A DNA stretch of 41,997 nt from Desulfonatronovibrio sp. (GCA_003566455.1 PXDF01000165.1:1-41997); one strand, 5' to 3'. Shown: positions 1 through 8,455, counted from the stretch's first letter. Numbers and translations: made by a program. The notes: a model not told the origin generated them from the sequence alone.

Positions 1-53
1 CAGCGCCGATGATACTTGGGGTCAACCCCTGGGAAAGTAGGTCGCCGCCGGAA
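1..53 (+). rRNA. rrf: 5S ribosomal RNA, 3' portion (truncated by window start)
   Basis: CAGCGCCGATGATACTTGGGGTCAACCCCTGGGAAAGTAGGTCGCCGCCGG matches the conserved 3' half of bacterial 5S rRNA (compare E. coli CAGCGCCGATGGTAGTGTGGGGTCTCCCCATGCGAGAGTAGG). Exact 3' end estimated. Confidence 0.9.
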
Positions 54-80
54 CAATTCTTATCCTGCCTCCAAAGGCAC

Positions 81-114
81 AAAAAAAGGGACTCATTAAT
101 GAGTCCCTTTTTTT
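81..114 (+). terminator. Intrinsic terminator after the rRNA operon (perfect palindrome, probably bidirectional)
   Basis: AAAAAAAGGGACTCATTAATGAGTCCCTTTTTTT is a perfect 34-nt palindrome with A7 and T7 flanks. Confidence 0.9.
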
Positions 115-345
115 GTGGCATGCAGGCGACCATTCATGGAAGCAAATTTACCATTCATGGAAATGATGTGGATAATGCCTGTATATTGTCAAGAAATCCT
201 TGTATGTAATAACATATCATAAAAATTCGCACACCTGACTCTCCTGTTTGCCTCTGTAATTCTTTTTTTCTTCTCTGGAAAATGAGCATATTTTTTATCA
301 AGTTTTAAGCTTTTACCGGACATCATAACTTAAAGAGTTGACTGC

Positions 346-1098
346 ATGTTTTCATTGGCGGTTATTTCATCCAGTTTATTATCACGCGGTTCCTGGCCCT
401 TCAGTCCTTCAAAGGCCAGACCTGCGCATCCTTTGCTTATTCAGAGCAAGGAATATTTTTCCAGGCTAGATCAGAGCAATCCCTTGAAAAGATACGATTT
501 TGTAGTCCTGGACACAGAGTTGACCGGACTGGAGGTAAAAAAGGATGAAATCGTTTCCATAGGGGCTGTTCGCATCCGCGAGATGCGCATTGATATAAAA
601 GACAGTTTTTATTTCTGCGTATGCCCTTCCAAAGAAGTGCCAAAGCAAAGCACATTGATCCACAGAATAACGCCGTCACAGGCAAGCAAGGCTCCTCCCC
701 TTGAAGAAGGTCTTCTGGCCCTGCTTGACTATTGCGGCAACTCATTGATTATCGGTCATAATATCAATCTGGACATGAAGATTATCAACCGGGCACTGGA
801 GGAACGCTTCGGAGGAAGGCTTTACAACCTCTGTATAGACACCATGCGTCTGGCCCGTGTTTACCAGGATAGACAATGGGTTGGTTCACTTGAATGCTGC
901 AATACGGAAATTTCCTACAATCTGAAAAAGTTAAGCCAGGAATATAATCTGCCTCTGTTTGAAGAACACAATGCCTTAACCGACTCCCTGCAGACAGCCT
1001 ACCTGTTTTTATTTCTGATTCACAAGATGCAGGACGCAACCTCCTGGAACCTTAAGGATCTTTGCAGGGTCGCCTGTGTCAGGAGATGGGGAGGGTAA
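346..1098 (+). CDS. DnaQ-like DEDD 3'-5' exonuclease
   Basis: ORF with FVVLDTELTGLEVKKDEIVSIGAVRI, IGHNINLDMKIINRAL and EHNALTDSLQTAYLF exonuclease motifs. Start codon uncertain. Confidence 0.85.
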   Translation: MFSLAVISSSLLSRGSWPFSPSKARPAHPLLIQSKEYFSRLDQSNPLKRYDFVVLDTELTGLEVKKDEIVSIGAVRIREMRIDIKDSFYFCVCPSKEVPKQSTLIHRITPSQASKAPPLEEGLLALLDYCGNSLIIGHNINLDMKIINRALEERFGGRLYNLCIDTMRLARVYQDRQWVGSLECCNTEISYNLKKLSQEYNLPLFEEHNALTDSLQTAYLFLFLIHKMQDATSWNLKDLCRVACVRRWGG

Positions 1099-1150
1099 TG
1101 TTTAGGATAGATATGTGGATTTGGTTCTTATAACTCGGGAGGTTTGAAGG

Positions 1151-2932
1151 ATGGATATTGACACGACATGGGTTTGGATCTTTCTGGCCTTGTATGTTGT
1201 CTACTGCTTCTATTGGGGCTTAAGAGGTTATTTTACCGAGAAAACCTCTTACGGCTATTCAATAGGCGGGAGGCAAATTCCCATGATCGCCTTCCTAATG
1301 GCCGCCACAGCAGCATCCTTCAGCGGATGGACAACTGTCGGACATCCGGGACTCATCTGGAAATATGGGCTGGCTTATGCCTTTGCTTCGTTTTATGTGC
1401 TGACCATACCTATAACCGGGAGTTTTTTCGCCAAGCGAACCTGGCTCATGGGCAAGAGGTACGGCTTTGTCACCCCCGGCGACATGTATGCCTATTACTA
1501 CAACAATGAGAACGTGCGCTCGCTGGTGGTCATAACCGCGATACTGTACGGTGTTTTCTACTCCGCGGTCCAGCTTATTGCCGCCGGCGCTTTGTTCCAC
1601 TGGGTTACCGGATTTCCCCTGTCCTGGGGGGCCATTCTCATGGCCTTTATTGTCTGGTTCTATGTGGTCACAGGCGGACTCAGGGCCAGTACCTGGGTAG
1701 GAGTAATTCAGTTCATTCTGCTGGTATTTTCCATCATTCTAATTGGCATCTATGTCCTGATCCATTTCGGGGGCTGGTCCGCACTCAGTCAGCAGGTGGC
1801 AGGAATGCCTGAAAGTTATCTGCAGGTACCTTCTATAATTGAGTTTACCGTTGGCGAGCAAATATGGACTACACTGATGATCCTGACCTACCTGTTTGCC
1901 CTGATGGGCATTCAGTCCTCTCCGGCCTTTACCATGTGGCAGTTTTCCAATAAGAATCCTAAACCCTTTGCCTGGCAGCAGGTCTTCATGTCCACTTTTG
2001 TGGTGGGCTTTGCCCTGTTCTTTTTTACCGCCTTCCAGGGTCTGGGCGCGCAGATTCTGGACATGCAGGGCCTTATTGAACCAGCCTCGGACAGGGACGT
2101 GGTGCCCATTCTCATGGCCAAGTTCCTGCCGCCTTTTGTCCTTGGCATCTGCTTTATCGGTATTATAGCGGCCATGCATTCAACTGCAGCTCCTTACATC
2201 GGCACAGCCGGGTCCATGCTCTTGAGGGATGTATGGTGGTTGAAGATACGTAAGAAAAAAGGCAGCCATGCTGAACAGATATGGTTCAACCGCCTGTTTG
2301 TCACCATTTTGACCATTCTTGCTCTTCTGGTGGGGCTTCACTCAACAGCGGCCATAGTCATCCTTGGCGCTCTGGCCACTGCTCTGGGTTTTGTAATGTA
2401 TATTCCTCTTCTGGGTACCCTCTGGGGTTTCCGCTGGCCTTCCATAGGCACCTTCCTGGGCATACTCGTGGGATTGGCAGTCGTCTTTCTGACCTACCAC
2501 GTCTTCCCCAATCCCCTGACCATTCACAGCGCAGCCTGGGGTACGGGCAGCGGCCTTATAGTTGCCTATCTGTGCCGTTTCCTGGGAGCCAGAGACAATC
2601 AGGAAACCATCAACAGACAGAAGGAAGTCCGTTCCTGGCTGGACAGCATTGAACAGCCCGGTCCCAGGGGACGCACCTGGCGCAATTCAATGAAGATAAT
2701 CGTGCCTTTTTGGTATATCTTTGCAATAGGCCCCCTTTGCATCCTGGGCAATTATGGTCTGTTTTCCTTTGCCGGGTTCCCGTCGCTCTGGTCCTGGCAG
2801 ATAGCCTGGTGGATGGTTGGCATCGTCATGATGTGGGCCCTCTGCTTCAAGGCGGAAATGGCCACCATTACAGATGAACAGATCAGGAGAGCCGAAACCG
2901 AGTCCAATATCGTGGTCGAAGAAGTGACCTAA
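1151..2932 (+). CDS. Sodium:solute symporter family (SLC5/SSS) protein
   Basis: 593 aa multi-TM ORF; SIGGRQIPMIAFLMAATAASFSGWTTVGHPG and later TM segments typical of SSS permeases. Confidence 0.9.
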   Translation: MDIDTTWVWIFLALYVVYCFYWGLRGYFTEKTSYGYSIGGRQIPMIAFLMAATAASFSGWTTVGHPGLIWKYGLAYAFASFYVLTIPITGSFFAKRTWLMGKRYGFVTPGDMYAYYYNNENVRSLVVITAILYGVFYSAVQLIAAGALFHWVTGFPLSWGAILMAFIVWFYVVTGGLRASTWVGVIQFILLVFSIILIGIYVLIHFGGWSALSQQVAGMPESYLQVPSIIEFTVGEQIWTTLMILTYLFALMGIQSSPAFTMWQFSNKNPKPFAWQQVFMSTFVVGFALFFFTAFQGLGAQILDMQGLIEPASDRDVVPILMAKFLPPFVLGICFIGIIAAMHSTAAPYIGTAGSMLLRDVWWLKIRKKKGSHAEQIWFNRLFVTILTILALLVGLHSTAAIVILGALATALGFVMYIPLLGTLWGFRWPSIGTFLGILVGLAVVFLTYHVFPNPLTIHSAAWGTGSGLIVAYLCRFLGARDNQETINRQKEVRSWLDSIEQPGPRGRTWRNSMKIIVPFWYIFAIGPLCILGNYGLFSFAGFPSLWSWQIAWWMVGIVMMWALCFKAEMATITDEQIRRAETESNIVVEEVT

Positions 2933-2948
2933 GAGGAGGTATAAAATA

Positions 2949-3035
2949 ATGAAAGCTGAAGATATCTGGTTGATTCTGGTTTTAGGGTTCAGTGTTTTAT
3001 GGCTGATACTTCTGAGCGTGGGAGCCCTGGGATAA
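2949..3035 (+). CDS. Small single-TM protein, candidate symporter small accessory subunit
   Basis: ATG..TAA ORF of 28 aa, MKAEDIWLILVLGFSVLWLILLSVGALG, 16 nt after the symporter stop with GAGGAGG ribosome-binding site upstream. Confidence 0.7.
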   Translation: MKAEDIWLILVLGFSVLWLILLSVGALG

Positions 3036-3089
3036 GTAAATATAGGTATACACAAGCGGTTACAGAACTGATTAAATATCATCAAGGGA

Positions 3090-5000
3090 TCAGGTAATGC
3101 CGATATCCTGAGTCAGATCCATGCGCATTCTGCCCTGGGCGTTCCTGATCCCTTTGAATGCCTCTTTCAGGCTTTGCCTGTGGATATAAGTCAGTTCTTT
3201 GGGCAGGATAAGGTTATCCGCAGGTCTGCCCTCTTCCACCATCATTTCAATCTGATGCGAAAGCCTGATCAGCATCATAAATCCGTATGCGTGGGCGAGC
3301 TCCTGATAATCCTTTTTATCCAGAACTCCAAGCTGGCCCAGTTTTTCCAGTCTGCTCAGAGTATTGGTGTCAGATATTCTGTGCTTAAGGGCATAAACCC
3401 TGGCAAAGTCCACCATGATCTGCATGGGTTTTTTAATATCCAGGTAATTTTTTCTGTCCTTTGTTGTTTTAAGCACCAGATTTCCGAAAAAATCCAGAGG
3501 GGGTTTGAAGCGCAGGGAATTTTCCGCCAAATGACGGAAAAAACCCAGCCAGTCCCCAAGGGTCTGGAACAGGTAGTTTCTCAGTCCATCAATCAGGTCA
3601 TTGTCGCCGTAGCCGGTCCTGAAATCGAAGAAAATACTGGAATGCAGCAGATCAACCGGCTCCGCGTTGTGGATCCAGTTCCAGAAGTATTTCTGCCAGA
3701 CACTCAAAGGCTGACACCATTTGAGATTGTTGGCCATAATCTTGAACCTGCAGAATGAATACCCCACCTGATCCAGCATTGTGCAGATTTTATCTCCTAG
3801 CTGTAAAAAGTATTTTTGGGCCTCTTTTTCCAGATCCGCCTCCACATCAGCATAGACTATAGCGTTGTCCTGGTCGGTTTTCAGGGTCTGCTCCATGCGG
3901 CCTTCGCTGCCCATGATCATGAAAGCGAAACGCGCTGGAGGCTTTCCAGCCTGTTCCAATGCAAATTCGGAAATTTTTTTCAGGATGGCATCGGAGATTT
4001 CAGTAATGATCCGGTTCAGATCTCCAGCCCTGGCTCCACTGTCCATTAAAGATTTTATCAGTCCGGGCAATTGCCTGTATCTGGCCTTGAGGTCAGATAT
4101 TCCTCCAGCCAGTAGAATTTCCCGCATTAAATAGACAGGAGACTTTCCCTGGGCCAGAAGCAGGTCCTGTTCTGTGGCAATGCCCAGAATGTTTGCAGAG
4201 TCATCTGTTATCACCAGGTGTTTGATATTGTGTTTCATCATTTTCATGATGGCCTCAAAAACCTGAGCCTTGGCGGACAGGGTGATAAGAGGCCTGGAGG
4301 TGATATCCCTGACCGGTTTATTAACAGGGTAGTTTCTGCTTACAACCTTGCTTCGCAGATCATTGTCCGTGAGCAGACCCACACTTTGCCCCTGGGAATT
4401 CATGACCACGATTGAGCTCCTTTTCTTGCTGCTCATGATTTTTGCTGCATCCTGTATGTTCAGATCTTCAGAACATGAGGCGAATTCCCTGGAGAAAATA
4501 TCCTGCAGGTAAAGGTTGAGAAAGCCCGGAGAAGCGGTTGATTCATCGGTGCCCGCGGTTCTGGCAATAAGGGTCATATAGGGCCGCTGCAGCATCTGAC
4601 TGCTGAACTGTGCCGTGAAGTACTGAATAAATTCGGGATAACGGGAACAGAGATCAAGAAAATGTACTCTGGACAGAGAATAAAGTGTTGTCTTCTCGAG
4701 GGTTATTACCGTGCGTATGGAAAGGCTTCTGTTGAAAAGGGTTGACAGGCCCCCGTAAATGCTTTTTTCTTCAAGAACCTCGCTTAAATCTTTCCGGTTC
4801 TCTCCCTCAATGTATTTTTCCACTTTGCCCTGGGCAATTATATAGACATGGTTCAAGATGGACTTGTTTTGAACAAAAAGGATCCTTCCGGATGGATAGC
4901 TGCTTTGGCTTAAATTTTGTGCTGTTTTCCCTAGTTCATCCTCGGAAAGAAGGTCAAATGGCTCTACAGTGGCTAAAAACCTGACGGCTTCACTATTCAT
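3090..5000 (-). CDS. DUF294-type putative nucleotidyltransferase with cyclic-nucleotide-binding-like and CBS domains
   Basis: 636 aa: N-terminal cNMP-like domain (FVQNKSILNHVYIIAQGKVEKYIEG), CBS pair (IMSSKKRSSIVVMNSQGQSVGLLTDNDLR), then FMIMGSEGRMEQTLKTDQDNAIVY nucleotidyltransferase motif. Confidence 0.88.
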   Translation of the reverse strand: MNSEAVRFLATVEPFDLLSEDELGKTAQNLSQSSYPSGRILFVQNKSILNHVYIIAQGKVEKYIEGENRKDLSEVLEEKSIYGGLSTLFNRSLSIRTVITLEKTTLYSLSRVHFLDLCSRYPEFIQYFTAQFSSQMLQRPYMTLIARTAGTDESTASPGFLNLYLQDIFSREFASCSEDLNIQDAAKIMSSKKRSSIVVMNSQGQSVGLLTDNDLRSKVVSRNYPVNKPVRDITSRPLITLSAKAQVFEAIMKMMKHNIKHLVITDDSANILGIATEQDLLLAQGKSPVYLMREILLAGGISDLKARYRQLPGLIKSLMDSGARAGDLNRIITEISDAILKKISEFALEQAGKPPARFAFMIMGSEGRMEQTLKTDQDNAIVYADVEADLEKEAQKYFLQLGDKICTMLDQVGYSFCRFKIMANNLKWCQPLSVWQKYFWNWIHNAEPVDLLHSSIFFDFRTGYGDNDLIDGLRNYLFQTLGDWLGFFRHLAENSLRFKPPLDFFGNLVLKTTKDRKNYLDIKKPMQIMVDFARVYALKHRISDTNTLSRLEKLGQLGVLDKKDYQELAHAYGFMMLIRLSHQIEMMVEEGRPADNLILPKELTYIHRQSLKEAFKGIRNAQGRMRMDLTQDIGIT

Positions 5001-5024
5001 TGACTTCTCCTTGTTGATGAAATG

Positions 5025-5251
5025 CTACTTAGTTGATGCTTTGAGCAGCAAAGAGACTGACGCTGCGAATATACAGGAAACGCCCGCAATGGTAAAGGAA
5101 ATAGACCAGGTTGAGATATCTCCGACATCGGCCGCATCCCTGAAATATCCGGCTATCTGCGGACCGGAGATTTTTGTCAGTCCGTAGCATGAAAATATCC
5201 ATCCATAGTTGGCTCCAAGGCTTTGCTTCTCAAAATAATCAGCTGTAATGA
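5025..5251 (-). pseudogene. C-terminal remnant of an OFA-type (oxalate/formate-like) MFS transporter
   Basis: Minus-strand translation IITADYFEKQSLGANYGWIFSCYGLTKISGPQIAGYFRDAADVGDISTWSISFTIAGVSCIFAASVSLLLKASTK* resembles the last two TM segments of OFA MFS proteins; in-frame TAA immediately upstream and no start codon. Confidence 0.7.
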
Positions 5252-5514
5252 TTTAAAAAAGAAGCTTTACTGCGATGAACTGCCAATGAGCTCATGTTGC
5301 CTGCGGCCGGAAATTTTTGTAGTCTGATCCTAGATTATTCTGATGACAAAAGCGTATCAGATTTATCTTAAACAATTATATCCGTGAAGACGATTTTATA
5401 AAATATTTATTGCCAACAAGTTTAACAGGTTACAGCAAGATGTATGAAATTTATCTCTGAGGGAAAATTCAAGATATGTTTTGTTTTACCGGTTAACAGA
5501 ACAGGGCGGTATTC

Positions 5515-6315
5515 ATGAGTCATGAAAAGAGTTTTTCAGTTGAGAAGTTCACCAGCTATCAAGATTCTCTTCAGGCGTGTCTTGACGGTATTTCAGCGGG
5601 CAGTGTTATCAAAAAGCGCAAGCTGATCATAATCAAACCCAACCTGGTTAATTCAACTCCATTTCCAGTCACAACATCTCCGGATATGATCAGCGCTCTT
5701 GTAGGATACATCCGGAAGTATTCAAAGGCCAGACTGATTGTTGCCGATGGGTGCGGGGATGCTGATCTTGATACAAGTCAGGTATTCCAGCAGCTTGGCT
5801 ACCTGGATCTGGCAGCAGAGCATGGCCTGGAACTCGTTGATCTTAATCAGGAACCTTTAACCAGGCTTAGAAATCCCCAATGCAAGGTGCTGCCGGAAAT
5901 CTATCTGCCCAGGATCGCACTCAAGGGTTTTCTTATTTCCGTGCCTGTTCTCAAGAAACATTCTCTGGCCCGGGTCACCCTGGCCATGAAAAACATGCTG
6001 GGGATTGCTCCCCCGAAATACTACCAGCAGGGGGGAAGCTGGAAAAAGTCTTTCTTTCATGGCCAGATGCACAGATCCATTTTTGAACTGAACCTTTACC
6101 GGAAACCCGATTTGTCAATCATTGACGCCACATTGGGCATGGCCGAATACCATCTGGGGGGCAGCACCTGCGATCCTCCCGTGAACAGGATCGTAGCCGG
6201 ATTCGACCCTGTGAGGGTTGATGCTTGCGGAACTGAACTTCTGGGCCTCTCCTGGAAGGATATCCCCCATATCCGCTTGGCCCACGGGGTTCTGGGGCGG
6301 GCGTGTGAGCGGTAA
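5515..6315 (+). CDS. DUF362 domain-containing protein
   Basis: 266 aa ORF with KRKLIIIKPNLVNSTPFPVTTSPDM, SVPVLKKHSLARVTLAMKNMLGIAPP and DACGTELLG, typical of DUF362. Confidence 0.85.
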   Translation: MSHEKSFSVEKFTSYQDSLQACLDGISAGSVIKKRKLIIIKPNLVNSTPFPVTTSPDMISALVGYIRKYSKARLIVADGCGDADLDTSQVFQQLGYLDLAAEHGLELVDLNQEPLTRLRNPQCKVLPEIYLPRIALKGFLISVPVLKKHSLARVTLAMKNMLGIAPPKYYQQGGSWKKSFFHGQMHRSIFELNLYRKPDLSIIDATLGMAEYHLGGSTCDPPVNRIVAGFDPVRVDACGTELLGLSWKDIPHIRLAHGVLGRACER

Positions 6316-6364
6316 ATAAATTGAAATCGCCCAGAAAAAAATATCAGTTTTTTGAAAATTTTTG

Positions 6365-6393
6365 TTGACAAAGGCAAAATTAATAAATTATTC
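6365..6393 (+). promoter_or_regulatory. Candidate sigma70 promoter of the aromatic operon
   Basis: TTGACA at 6365-6370, 17-nt spacer, TTATTC at 6388-6393; predicted start about 6400, nearly at the leader ATG (6402). Confidence 0.5.
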
Positions 6394-6401
6394 CTACTCA
6401 C

Positions 6402-6494
6402 ATGTTAGATAATTCCCTCAACCACACCTGTATCAATTTTTATTTTTGGTATTTTTATTTTAACAGGGCCTGTGGTCTGGAGGGAGAGGTTTAG
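6402..6494 (+). CDS. Aromatic operon leader peptide (attenuation peptide)
   Basis: 30-codon ORF MLDNSLNHTCINFYFWYFYFNRACGLEGEV* with eight consecutive aromatic codons (TTT TAT TTT TGG TAT TTT TAT TTT, 6438-6461), upstream of a terminator preceding the aromatic operon. No clear Shine-Dalgarno. Confidence 0.85.
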   Translation: MLDNSLNHTCINFYFWYFYFNRACGLEGEV

Positions 6495-6560
6495 TCTAAC
6501 AGCAACAGTTTTAAACTCACAATCCAAAGGGCCGCAGGCATAAGCCGGCGGCCCTTTTTT
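6413..6560 (+). promoter_or_regulatory. Transcription attenuator with mutually exclusive 1:2, 2:3 and 3:4 helices
   Basis: 1:2 = TCCCTC(6414-6419)/GAGGGA(6480-6485) plus ACCACA(6421-6426)/TGTGGT(6471-6476). 2:3 = GCCTGTGGTCT(6468-6478)/GGGCCGCAGGC(6529-6539), 11 pairs incl. 3 GU. 3:4 = terminator. Confidence 0.85.
6526..6560 (+). terminator. Attenuator terminator upstream of the ADH synthase gene
   Basis: AAAGGGCCGC(6526-6535)/GCGGCCCTTT(6548-6557), inner GGC-AUAA-GCC, T6 at 6555-6560. Confidence 0.92.
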
Positions 6561-6618
6561 GTTTCAGAGAACCGGGTCGCCGCAAGTCCTGGGCCGGAAA
6601 ACCAGGGAGGAAAAAAAG

Positions 6619-7419
6619 ATGCATTTAGGAAAAGCCATCAGACTGGAAAGAATCTTCAACCGCAACACCGGCAGAACAATTATTGTGCCCCTTGATCATG
6701 GGGTAACCGTTGGTCCCATCTATGGCCTGGCTGATCTCAGGGCAACAGTGGGAAAAATTGCCGAGGGAGGAGCCAACGCTGTAGTCATGCATAAGGGTCT
6801 GGCCAGATGCGGCCACAGAGGCGAGGGAAGCGATGTCGGACTGATTGTTCATCTGTCAGCCAGCACATCCATTTCACCCTTTCCCAACGCCAAGACCCTT
6901 GTGGCCACAGTTGAAGACGGAATCAAGCTTGGAGCTGACGCTGTTTCGGTTCATGTTAATCTTGGAGATGAAACCGAGAGGGATATGTTAAGAGATCTGG
7001 GTGCGGTGGCTTCCAAGGCCAATGAATGGGGCATGCCCCTTCTGGCCATGGTTTACGCCAGAGGGCCCAAGGTAAGGAATGAATATGATATGGATGTTGT
7101 CAGTCATTGCGCCCGGGTTGGAGAAGAGCTTGGGGCTGATGTGGTCAAGGTTCCGTATACGGGTGAAATGGACAGTTTTTCCAAAGTTGTGGAATCGTGC
7201 TGCATTCCGGTGGTTATTGCCGGGGGGCCCAAGCTTGATAATGGCAGGGATCTGATACAGATGGTTCACGATGCTGTAGCTGCCGGAGGGGCTGGACTGT
7301 CCATAGGCCGGAATATTTTCCAGCACGACAATCCATCCTTGATAATAAAAATATTGTGCGAAGTTGTGCATAATGATGTTGAGATCGATGAAGCCATGGA
7401 AATGCTGGCAAAGGGCTAA
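6619..7419 (+). CDS. 2-amino-3,7-dideoxy-D-threo-hept-6-ulosonate (ADH) synthase, DeoC/FbaB class I aldolase family (AroA')
   Basis: [37 protein letters not shown]...; adjacent to DHQ synthase II. ATG 6619 preceded by GGGAGG; the 6559 start in the ORF track lies inside the terminator. Confidence 0.9.
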   Translation: MHLGKAIRLERIFNRNTGRTIIVPLDHGVTVGPIYGLADLRATVGKIAEGGANAVVMHKGLARCGHRGEGSDVGLIVHLSASTSISPFPNAKTLVATVEDGIKLGADAVSVHVNLGDETERDMLRDLGAVASKANEWGMPLLAMVYARGPKVRNEYDMDVVSHCARVGEELGADVVKVPYTGEMDSFSKVVESCCIPVVIAGGPKLDNGRDLIQMVHDAVAAGGAGLSIGRNIFQHDNPSLIIKILCEVVHNDVEIDEAMEMLAKG

Positions 7420-7440
7420 GTCCTTTTGCCGGCTTTTTTT
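7404..7440 (+). terminator. Strong intrinsic terminator-like hairpin overlapping the ADH synthase stop codon, internal to the operon
   Basis: GCTGGCAAAGG(7404-7414)/CCTTTTGCCGGC(7422-7433), one GU and one bulge, followed by T7 (7434-7440). Stop TAA 7417-7419 lies in the loop. Confidence 0.8.
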
Positions 7441-7478
7441 GTCTGCAACATATCTGGAACATACAGACCGGATCAAAT

Positions 7479-8453
7479 ATGAAGAAAAAAATATTTTTCA
7501 AAGCTGTTCCCTTTGACAAGCAAATGGTCACTCTGGCTCTGGAATCAGGAGTTGACTCCATTCTGGCTGAAAAAAAAGATCTGGAAAAGATATCGGTTCT
7601 TGGCAGAACAGAAGTTCTGGATGTTGATGAATTCAGTTTTATGAGCATCAGCAGCAAGGATGATGAAAAGGCAGTGGTGGATGTGGTGAAATCCGGCAGG
7701 AGGGTTGTGCTTTCCAGGGACGTGGAAATAATCCCTGTGGAAAATATCCTGGCTCAGGTTTCGGACATAGGCATGGAGGTTGACTCTCTTTCCAGCCTGG
7801 AAACCGCCCTTGGAATCCTTGAAAAAGGGGTAAGCTTTGTGGTTGTTGACCAGGGAAGCTCTCAGGACCTTAAACAAATGGTTAAAAAGATTAAACAGGA
7901 TCAGGGAAAGATTGATCTTGTTCCCGGGAAAATAACTGAAATTTCACCCATTGGCCTCGGTCACAGGGTATGTGTGGACACCATTTCTCTGCTTGACACC
8001 GGTCAGGGGATGCTTGTGGGCAATTCAAGCGCTTTTACTTTCCTTGTCAACGCTGAAACAGAGTCAAATCCTTATGTGGCTGCCAGACCCTTCAGGATTA
8101 ACGCCGGAGCGGTTCATTCCTACGCGTGCCTTCCCCAGGACAAAACAACCTATCTTGAGGAGTTGTCTCCAGGTAATGAAGTTCTGATTGCTGCCAGTGA
8201 CGGCAGCAGTTTTTCTGCGGTTGTGGGCCGGATCAAGACAGAGATAAGGCCGATGCTTCTTATTACCGCAGAGTTTGAGGGTAACAGGGGAAGCGTGATT
8301 CTGCAGAACGCTGAAACCATCAGGCTGGTAAACAGGGATGGAAAGCCGGTCAGTGTGGTCAAGCTCAAAGTCGGAGATGAGGTTCTGTGCAGACCGGATC
8401 AGGCAGGGAGACATTTTGGAATGCGCATCCAGGAAGAAATCAGGGAAGAATAG
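7479..8453 (+). CDS. 3-dehydroquinate synthase II (AroB')
   Basis: KIFFKAVPFDKQMVTLALESGVDSILAE...; EISPIGLGHRVCVDTISLLDTGQGMLVGNSSAFTFLVNAET...NPYVAARPFRINAGAVHSY, hallmark of DHQ synthase II. Confidence 0.93.
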   Translation: MKKKIFFKAVPFDKQMVTLALESGVDSILAEKKDLEKISVLGRTEVLDVDEFSFMSISSKDDEKAVVDVVKSGRRVVLSRDVEIIPVENILAQVSDIGMEVDSLSSLETALGILEKGVSFVVVDQGSSQDLKQMVKKIKQDQGKIDLVPGKITEISPIGLGHRVCVDTISLLDTGQGMLVGNSSAFTFLVNAETESNPYVAARPFRINAGAVHSYACLPQDKTTYLEELSPGNEVLIAASDGSSFSAVVGRIKTEIRPMLLITAEFEGNRGSVILQNAETIRLVNRDGKPVSVVKLKVGDEVLCRPDQAGRHFGMRIQEEIREE

Positions 8454-8455
8454 AC

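Noticed and set aside
9-209. 66-aa ORF at the window start
   Set aside because: It overlaps the 5S rRNA 3' end and the palindromic terminator; not a real gene.
6494-6560. T-box riboswitch ahead of the aromatic operon
   Set aside because: No T-box (AGGGTGGNACCGCG) or specifier-loop architecture seen; the leader ORF and 1:2/2:3/3:4 pairings fit ribosome-mediated attenuation.
6559-6618. Upstream start (6559) for the ADH synthase ORF
   Set aside because: It begins inside the terminator U-tract; ATG 6619 has GGGAGG upstream and matches the family N-terminus MHLGKAIRL.
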